Shown here: one piece after another, positions 58,688 through 64,000 of the stretch
Layout of the letters: each line of letters opens with the position of its first letter
Numbering within the stretch: the stretch's first letter is position 1
NCBI GenBank assembly: GCA_005116745.1
Contig: SWDS01000010.1
Coordinates: forward strand, 698,922 to 762,921
Direction: 5' to 3'
DNA from: Nitrospira sp.
GTDB taxonomy: Bacteria; Nitrospirota; Nitrospiria; Nitrospirales; Nitrospiraceae
Length of the DNA: 64,000 nt
Notes under the pieces: model-generated
The model's input: only the letters and a program-made list of their open reading frames with translations
What the model was told of the DNA's origin: nothing
Databases searched by the model: none
Program-made: the position numbers and the translations under genes

Positions 58688-59523
58688 CAGTCCATCTCCG
58701 AGACAGGAGGCACAACCAGTGAGAACCCCGGCCTTTGACCGGGGAGGACTGCCCCGTCGAAACGGTACTTATTGGTATAGCCGCGCGGCGTGACCATGTA
58801 GCCTTCGAACATGAAGGTATTGCTCGACCCGATGATGACAGTAGTCAACATCCCGATCTCGTAATCTAGAAAGGTATCCAGATTGGTCAGAACGACCTGT
58901 TCCATATCGCGATACGCGCTCTTCACGAGGGCTACCGGCGTGTTTCCCTCGCGGTGACGCCGAATAATCGCCTGAGCATCCACAATCTGTCTCGTGCGCC
59001 GACCGCTGGCCGGGTTATAGAGACCAATCACAAAATCCGCACTGGCCGCCGCCTCGATCCGCTTCTCAATGACAGACCAGGGGGTCAGCAGATCCGACAG
59101 CGAGATCGAACAGGAATCGTGGACCAACGGCGCACCGACCAGGGACGCGCAAGAGTTGAGCGCAGTCATCCCTGGAACGAGCCGCAACTCCGGCGAGTCA
59201 CCCTTTTTCCAGCCCATTTCTTTTAGAACCTGAAAGACCAAACCCGCCATCCCATAGACCCCCGCGTCCCCGGAGGAGATTAACGACACCGTTGCACCGT
59301 CTCTTGCCCGTTCAATGGCGGCCCGTGCACGACCGATTTCCTCTGTCATTCCGGTCTTGACGATCTCTTTTCCTTCAAGAAGATGACGGACGAGCTTGAT
59401 ATAGGTGGTATAGCCGACCACGAGCTGTGACTCGGCGATGGCTTTCAAGGCGGCAGGAGTCGCATGGTCTTGCGCACCTGGCCCGATGCCTACCACGTAG
59501 AGAATTCCTTTTGAATCGTTCAT
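58687..59523 (-). CDS. cbiH: Cobalt-precorrin-3 C17-methyltransferase CbiH
   Basis: The 278-residue product matches CbiH/CobJ: LYVVGIGPGAQDHATPAALKAIAES, VVGYTTYIKLVRHLL, AIERARDGATVSLISSGDAGVYGMAGLVFQVL, and RLVPGMTALNSCASLVGAPLVHDSCSISLSDLLTPWSVIEKR, in which SLSDLLTPW is the family signature. It methylates C-17 with ring contraction. The C-terminal 30 residues include TPRGYTNKY. It overlaps cbiG by four bases. Confidence 0.95.
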   Translation of the reverse strand: MNDSKGILYVVGIGPGAQDHATPAALKAIAESQLVVGYTTYIKLVRHLLEGKEIVKTGMTEEIGRARAAIERARDGATVSLISSGDAGVYGMAGLVFQVLKEMGWKKGDSPELRLVPGMTALNSCASLVGAPLVHDSCSISLSDLLTPWSVIEKRIEAAASADFVIGLYNPASGRRTRQIVDAQAIIRRHREGNTPVALVKSAYRDMEQVVLTNLDTFLDYEIGMLTTVIIGSSNTFMFEGYMVTPRGYTNKYRFDGAVLPGQRPGFSLVVPPVSEMD

Positions 59524-60659
59524 AGGCTCACCACCTCCACCTGCCGTTTTGTGAAGGCCCGCCGCGCCACAGCCAGAGTCATTGATCGTCCCGCTCCTGG
59601 TTCCGTATAAATCTGTTTGGGCACGAGGAGCTCATCCGCCCCTGCCGCAAGCAATGCAGCCGGCTCCGACACTCCGCGCGAACCGACATGCTGTTTCACC
59701 TTGTCGGATGGATTTTGAATGCCCGGCACCACGTCCAGTTGCTCCGGCGAATAGGTGCGCAAAGGCCAGCCATATTTCTCGCTCAAGACCAGCAAGGCAA
59801 CCTCGTCCTTCTTCATATCGATGGTCGCCAGTTCCTTGACCGACTTGGGGGAAAGGCCCTGCTTCGCCAAAATAGCCAGGACTCCCCGATCTACCAAATC
59901 GGGAGCCGTGCCCCTGTCACAACCGATCCCGAGCACGAGACTCTTCGGATGATAGATGACAGCGTTCTTCCAATGGGCCGGATGAGACTCACTGATTTCT
60001 CGATCCGTGGCAATTAAGAGGATCTCGAACCCCTGCGGGTCCACGCCCTCCAACGATGTCGCGTACTGAACCCCTTCCGGCAAGGGCTTCCCAGCAGGCC
60101 ACCAATCCGGCTCTCCCGTCTCTTGCACAAACAGCACCTTGGTCGCATTCACCACCGCAGCACAACCTCTCGTCACATTGCGATCCATGTCATCGAGCGT
60201 CCAGCCCAGATCGCGTCCTAGGATATCCACGGTCAGGGTCCCGATCGCATCAGACGCAGTCGTCACAATCGACTGCGCGCCTAACGCGACCGCAATCCGA
60301 TCAGTGAAGCTATTCCCGCGGCCCACGTGACCGGAGAGCACACAGATTGAGAACCGGGCCGCATCATCGATACAGACCACCGCTGGATCAACCTTCTTAC
60401 TCTTCAAAAGAGGCGCAATCATGCGAATGACCGCTCCAATACTAATGATAAAAATATGACACTCGTAGGTCGTAAACGTCTCGAGTAAGGTTGGGCCCAT
60501 CGGAAGCGGCAAGCGTCGCGCACCGGCCGGTGCCGAGGCGATCAGCTTCTCCGACACGAAGAGGTCCGCGTCGGACAACTGCGGCACTAAACGGGAGGCA
60601 ATTGCGATCCCATGCTTCGTGATGGCATAAACGGCAAATGGTTTATGCTCAACGATCAT
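59520..60659 (-). CDS. cbiG: Cobalt-precorrin-5A hydrolase CbiG
   Basis: The 379-residue product has the three-part CbiG layout: N-terminal domain (AVYAITKHGIAIASRLVPQL, IFIISIGAVIRMIAPLLKSKKVDPAVVCIDDAARFSICVLSGHVGRGN), a middle region, and the C-terminal CbiG_C domain (VLGIGCDRGTAPDLVDRGVLAILAKQGL, IQNPSDKVKQHVGSRGVSEPAALLAAGADELLVPKQIY). It opens the delta-lactone and releases C2 in the anaerobic pathway. Together with CbiD it marks the pathway as the early-cobalt (anaerobic) type. It overlaps cbiH and cbiL by four bases each. Confidence 0.94.
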   Translation of the reverse strand: MIVEHKPFAVYAITKHGIAIASRLVPQLSDADLFVSEKLIASAPAGARRLPLPMGPTLLETFTTYECHIFIISIGAVIRMIAPLLKSKKVDPAVVCIDDAARFSICVLSGHVGRGNSFTDRIAVALGAQSIVTTASDAIGTLTVDILGRDLGWTLDDMDRNVTRGCAAVVNATKVLFVQETGEPDWWPAGKPLPEGVQYATSLEGVDPQGFEILLIATDREISESHPAHWKNAVIYHPKSLVLGIGCDRGTAPDLVDRGVLAILAKQGLSPKSVKELATIDMKKDEVALLVLSEKYGWPLRTYSPEQLDVVPGIQNPSDKVKQHVGSRGVSEPAALLAAGADELLVPKQIYTEPGAGRSMTLAVARRAFTKRQVEVVSL

Positions 60660-61438
60660 GCCCCTGTCTCTCTCATGGCCAATCTTGAGGTCGCAGGCAC
60701 GAGGCCTGCCAACAGACCATTCCGTTCCTTACGCGACACGATAATCATTGCGAAACAATCGCCCCGCTCGGTCTGGATCGTGCGAATATCCCGCACAATC
60801 CGTTCCTCAGCCATGGTGGCTTTCGACACGTAGACCGCTCGGTCGACGAGCCCCTGCTGCTCCAGTGCCTGGACCACCTTGGGAATCTCGGTGCCCATCT
60901 TCATCAAGACGACTGTGTCGAACATCTCCAGAACCTGGCTCAGATCTTCTACTCCATAACTAGCAGGCAAAATGGCGATTCGCTCCTGTCCGTCCGCCAG
61001 GGGAATGCCGGTCACAGAAGGCACAGCCATGATCGAGGAGACGCCTGGGACGACTTCGATACGGATCCCAGGCCAGCGCAGTGGGGCTTCTCGACGTAGA
61101 TAGATGAACGTACTAAAGAGCGAGGGATCCCCTTCTGTTGCAAACGCCACCGACAAACCCCTCTCCAGGCGTTCCCCGATGGCGGTAAAGGCGACATCCC
61201 ACGCCGGTCGAAGGCGCTCAGGATCCTTGTTCATCGGAAACGTCAAAAAGATGCGTTCTTGTCTTGGAACTTCACCCAACGTCGGCTTGAGAATCTTCCA
61301 GGCCATCGACTCTCCGTAATCGGAGCTGCGAGGGAGCGCGAGGACCTGCGCCTGTTTCAACACGTTCAGCGCGCGCAGCGTAATCAGGTCCGGTGCGCCT
61401 GGACCGACGCCGACTCCATATAACGTTCCATAATTCAT
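60656..61438 (-). CDS. cbiL: Cobalt-precorrin-2 C20-methyltransferase CbiL
   Basis: The 260-residue product matches CbiL/CobI: LYGVGVGPGAPDLITLRALNVLKQAQVLALPRSSDYGES, FATEGDPSLFSTFIYL, VEVVPGVSSIMAVPSVTGIPLADG (here read as EVVPGVSSIMAVPSV), and VVLMKMGTEIPKVVQAL. It methylates C-20 of (cobalt-)precorrin-2. It overlaps cbiET by four bases (ATGA) and cbiG by four. Confidence 0.95.
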   Translation of the reverse strand: MNYGTLYGVGVGPGAPDLITLRALNVLKQAQVLALPRSSDYGESMAWKILKPTLGEVPRQERIFLTFPMNKDPERLRPAWDVAFTAIGERLERGLSVAFATEGDPSLFSTFIYLRREAPLRWPGIRIEVVPGVSSIMAVPSVTGIPLADGQERIAILPASYGVEDLSQVLEMFDTVVLMKMGTEIPKVVQALEQQGLVDRAVYVSKATMAEERIVRDIRTIQTERGDCFAMIIVSRKERNGLLAGLVPATSRLAMRETGA

Positions 61439-62691
61439 GAGGCCACTCCTGCCTGGCTGGGTTTCTCGACTGCAAAAATTTGAATAGGATTCAGAGATTC
61501 GTACCGCAAATAATGGGCCAATGGTTCAGCACGCGACACTTGGAGCAAGGTGACATCCGGCACCAATCCCCGCTTGCGAAATGTTTGATACGTCTCCGCG
61601 ACATTCTCCAAGGTAATGGCATTGACGACGAGACGTCCGCCTGGTTGCAGGCACTCCATGACGACATCAATGATCTCCTCCATACTCCCTTTGCTGCCGC
61701 CGATGAAGACCGCATCTGGTGCCTCCAGACCGGTCAGCGCCTCCGGTGCTCGACCGGCGATGACCCGCACATTGTCGACCGCATGGGTCAAGAGATTCTC
61801 GCGGCAGATCTGGACACCTTCAGGATCGACCTCGATCGCATAGACCACCCCCTTGGGTGCGAGCAAAGCCGCCTCAATTGCCACAGAACCAGAACCGGCC
61901 CCGATGTCCCAGACCACACTGTCCGGCCTGATCCCCATCGCAGCCAACGACAAGAGCCGCACTTCGCGTTTTGTAATGAGACCTTTCTTCGGCATCCGCT
62001 TCGCGAACTGATCTTCGTGAAGAAACGGAATAGTACAGGGCATTCGCCAAGACGAATCGGAACGGACAAGTACGAGCACGTTGAGTGGTCCGATGTCCTG
62101 GCAGAGGGCCAGATCTTTCACGTCGAATCGCCGCACCCGTTCATCTGGCCCACCAAGACTTTCACAGACCCACGCCTCCCAGGCCGTCTCTCCATGCTCG
62201 ACCATGCGCTGGGCTAAGACCGATGGGGAGTTCTTGTCATCGGTGAAGATCGCCACCTTGGTTTGCCTCTTGAGCTTGGTGAGAAATCCCTCGGATGAGC
62301 GGCCATGCAAGGAGACAAACGCGGCGTCATCCCACTTCAAGCCGGCTCGAGCAAAGGCCCATTGCATCGAACTGGGCTGAGGCAGCACCTCGACATGCTC
62401 GGCGCCCAGCCGTGCGATCACCAGACTGCCGATGCCAAAAAATAAGGGATCGCCGGACGCCACCACACAGACATTCCGCTCCTCTGCCAGTTCCGCCACC
62501 CGATCGAGCACCGACGACACACCACCCTTGAAGACGATCCTCTCGCCCTGAAATTGCGGAAAGAACTCAAGATGGCGATCGCCACCTACGAGTACCCCCG
62601 CCTTCATCACCGCGTTCACTGCACGGCTCGTCAGACTCGCACAGCCGTCATCCCCAATCCCGACCAAGGTAATGGCGCGCCGAAGACTCAT
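61435..62691 (-). CDS. cbiET: Cobalt-precorrin-6B C5,C15-methyltransferase, CbiE-CbiT fusion
   Basis: The 418-residue protein joins a CbiE methylase (residues 1-205: ITLVGIGDDGCASLTSRAV, VGGDRHLEFFP, CVVASGDPLFFGIGS, VLPQPSSMQWAFARAGLKWDDAAFVSLHGR) to a CbiT Rossmann methylase (about 225-400: GLITKREVRLLSLAAMG, VVWDIGAGSGSVAIEAALL, DAVFIGGSKGSMEEIIDVV). It adds methyls at C-5 and C-15 and decarboxylates the acetate at C-12. It overlaps cbiC by four bases. Confidence 0.95.
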   Translation of the reverse strand: MSLRRAITLVGIGDDGCASLTSRAVNAVMKAGVLVGGDRHLEFFPQFQGERIVFKGGVSSVLDRVAELAEERNVCVVASGDPLFFGIGSLVIARLGAEHVEVLPQPSSMQWAFARAGLKWDDAAFVSLHGRSSEGFLTKLKRQTKVAIFTDDKNSPSVLAQRMVEHGETAWEAWVCESLGGPDERVRRFDVKDLALCQDIGPLNVLVLVRSDSSWRMPCTIPFLHEDQFAKRMPKKGLITKREVRLLSLAAMGIRPDSVVWDIGAGSGSVAIEAALLAPKGVVYAIEVDPEGVQICRENLLTHAVDNVRVIAGRAPEALTGLEAPDAVFIGGSKGSMEEIIDVVMECLQPGGRLVVNAITLENVAETYQTFRKRGLVPDVTLLQVSRAEPLAHYLRYESLNPIQIFAVEKPSQAGVAS

Positions 62692-63338
62692 GCCTGTGCC
62701 TTTGCCGAGAGGAGTAGCAACGCATGAATGATCGCGACCGCAATAGGACTGCCCCCCTTGCGGCCACGGGCCACGATAGAGGGAGTCGAGAGTTCCAATG
62801 TGACCTCTTTCGACTCAGCCGCCGACACGAATCCAACTGGGACGCCAATGATGAGAGCCGGCTTCGCTCTCTCCTCGCGAATCAAGCGAGCCACCTCCAG
62901 CAATGCGGTCGGGGCATTGCCGATGGCCACCACTGCGCCATCGAGGACATTCAGGCGATGCGCTTTTTTCATGGCTTCAATCGCGCGTGTCGAATTATTG
63001 GCCTTAGCCGTGAGGATGACATCGTCGTCCGAAATGAACGAATGAACCTTGCACCCGTAAGAAGAGAGTCGCTCCTCGTTCAGACCGGCAGAAATCATCT
63101 TCACATCGACCAGAAGCGGACAGCCTCCTGTAAGTGCCATCACACCGGCTCGCACTGCCTCAGGGTGGAACCGCATGAGCGTCTTAAACTCGAAGTCCGC
63201 CGTGGCATGAATCACTCGGCGCACCACTTCCCATTCGCCCGAGCTGAACTCGTGCGGACCTGCCTCCTGGTCGATGATGGCGAAGCTTCCATCCTCAATG
63301 CTCCGTCCGAGTGCCGTCATCTGTCTCATATCATTCAT
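62688..63338 (-). CDS. cbiC: Cobalt-precorrin-8 methylmutase CbiC
   Basis: The 216-residue product has CbiC motifs: VVRRVIHATADFEF, the active His in LMRFHPEAVRAGVMAL, PLLVDVKMISAGL, DDDVILTAKANNSTRAIEAM, GAVVAIGNAPTALLEVARLI and IIGVPVGFVSAAESKEVTL. It shifts the methyl from C-11 to C-12 to make cobyrinic acid. It overlaps cbiD and cbiET by four bases each. Confidence 0.95.
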   Translation of the reverse strand: MNDMRQMTALGRSIEDGSFAIIDQEAGPHEFSSGEWEVVRRVIHATADFEFKTLMRFHPEAVRAGVMALTGGCPLLVDVKMISAGLNEERLSSYGCKVHSFISDDDVILTAKANNSTRAIEAMKKAHRLNVLDGAVVAIGNAPTALLEVARLIREERAKPALIIGVPVGFVSAAESKEVTLELSTPSIVARGRKGGSPIAVAIIHALLLLSAKAQA

Positions 63339-64000
63339 GTGTGACCCTCCGTGTAACGACCGAGCAAGGCCCCGCCGAAGTCGACAAGACTGGCCTCCAC
63401 AATCAACCGTTCACCGGCATGGCGCTGACACTGTTCAGCCACTTTTTTGCAAATCAGCGACGTGATGCCGACGAGACCAGCCTCACGGCACAATTCCAAT
63501 ACATGCCGGGCGGTATTGGCCTGACGGATGGCCGCCACTAATTCGTCAGGCGCGGAGAGCTCGGCTGCCAGCGACGCCAGAAACTCCATATCCACTTCCG
63601 ATCCGGCGGCATGCGTCTGCATCTTGCCATTGGCCATCTTTGAGAGTTTCCCCATCATCCCGACGATGATGGCTCTCGTCACCCCTCGCTTCGCACACTG
63701 CTTCACGCCGACACCGATGAAGTCGCCGACCTGAATGAAGGCCTGCTCTGGCAATTGCGGATAGAGGGCCATCGCATATTGTTCTGACTTGCCGCCGGTC
63801 GTGAGTGCCAGTTCGCACAAACCCCCAACCGCTGCGACATCGATCTCCTGCATCACGCTCGCTTTGAAGGCCGCCGTGGAATAGGGCCTCACGATGCCAG
63901 TCGTGCCGAGGATAGAGATACCGCCCAAGAGTCCAAGACGGGCGTTGGTCGTCTTCTTCGCCATCTCCTCGCCATCCGGCACTGTGATCGTGACGACGGC
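63335..64000 (-). CDS. cbiD: Cobalt-precorrin-5B C1-methyltransferase CbiD, C-terminal part (runs off right edge)
   Basis: The minus frame is open to the window edge and gives 222 codons of the usual 360-380. Visible motifs: ITVPDGEEMAKKTTNARLGLLGGISILGTTGIVRPYS, split as ITVPDGEEMAKKT and LLGGISILGTTGIVRPYS, then IVGMMGKLSKMANGKMQTHAAGSEVDMEFL. CbiD methylates C-1 and has no relation to the other methylases; it is specific to the anaerobic route. The GTG at 63982 is an internal Val codon, not the start. Genes beyond the edge may supply cbiJ and a chelatase. Confidence 0.93.
   Translation of the reverse strand, partial: AVVTITVPDGEEMAKKTTNARLGLLGGISILGTTGIVRPYSTAAFKASVMQEIDVAAVGGLCELALTTGGKSEQYAMALYPQLPEQAFIQVGDFIGVGVKQCAKRGVTRAIIVGMMGKLSKMANGKMQTHAAGSEVDMEFLASLAAELSAPDELVAAIRQANTARHVLELCREAGLVGITSLICKKVAEQCQRHAGERLIVEASLVDFGGALLGRYTEGHT

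Overview
The window looks like chromosome of a Gram-negative (diderm) bacterium. LptF, LptG and LpxD mean it makes lipid A, and a TonB-dependent receptor means it has an outer membrane. The gene set (anaerobic cobalamin synthesis with a CobA-HemD fusion and CbiZ, a SmbP-like small metal-binding protein, a Pil/Chp-type chemosensory cluster) and moderately high GC would fit a Nitrospira-type organism. That assignment is inference: no 16S rRNA or nitrification gene is present. No rRNA, tRNA or CRISPR array was seen.

Left part, 1-5 kb: the 5' end of hflX runs off the left edge. It is followed by a glutathionylspermidine-synthase-like ATP-grasp gene with a small partner, a Tim44-domain membrane protein, a Sel1-repeat protein and a SmbP-like protein.

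Accessory island, about 5-12.4 kb: a solitary XRE regulator, an intact IS30-family element with recognisable terminal inverted repeats, a Shedu (SduA, DUF4263) anti-phage nuclease gene split by a -1 frameshift, an alpha/beta hydrolase, and four toxin-antitoxin or nucleotidyltransferase modules. In three of these modules the toxin side looks damaged: a RelE-like toxin lacks an in-frame start codon at its expected N-terminus, a HigB has lost about 22 internal residues, and a HEPN partner is reduced to about 16 codons. The antitoxin-like partners remain open.

Core region, 12.4-28.3 kb: a dicarboxylate/amino-acid symporter, a YncE-like secreted protein, a ThiS/MoaD-like protein, a large FAD/Fe-S glycolate or D-lactate type oxidoreductase divergent from a 2-hydroxyacid dehydrogenase, a TPR protein, a cold-shock protein, and an envelope-lipid block (lptF-lptG-fabF-acp-lpxD). 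The acp encodes an acyl carrier protein with a long lysine-rich tail.

Chemosensory operon, 28.8-39.7 kb, all minus strand: CheY-like, CheW, PilJ-like MCP, CheA hybrid with three Hpt domains and a receiver, two more CheW-like proteins, a receiver/coiled-coil protein, a degenerate Hpt-like protein and an HD-GYP phosphodiesterase. No CheR or CheB is present, so output through c-di-GMP or type IV pili is more likely than flagellar chemotaxis.

Corrinoid supercluster, 40.2-64 kb, all minus strand. In transcription order it is cbiD (runs off the right edge), cbiC, cbiET, cbiL, cbiG, cbiH, an unknown ORF, cbiF, cobA-hemD, cbiA, cbiP, a NiCoT-type metal transporter, a cobalamin riboswitch, a TonB receptor, a PepSY membrane protein, cobO, a CWC cysteine-rich protein, bluB, pduO, cobU, cobT, cobS, cbiB, cobD, cbiZ and finally a decayed second cbiP. 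It combines de novo anaerobic corrin synthesis, lower-ligand synthesis, nucleotide-loop assembly, metal/corrinoid uptake and corrinoid salvage. cbiJ and a cobaltochelatase were not found and may lie beyond the right edge.
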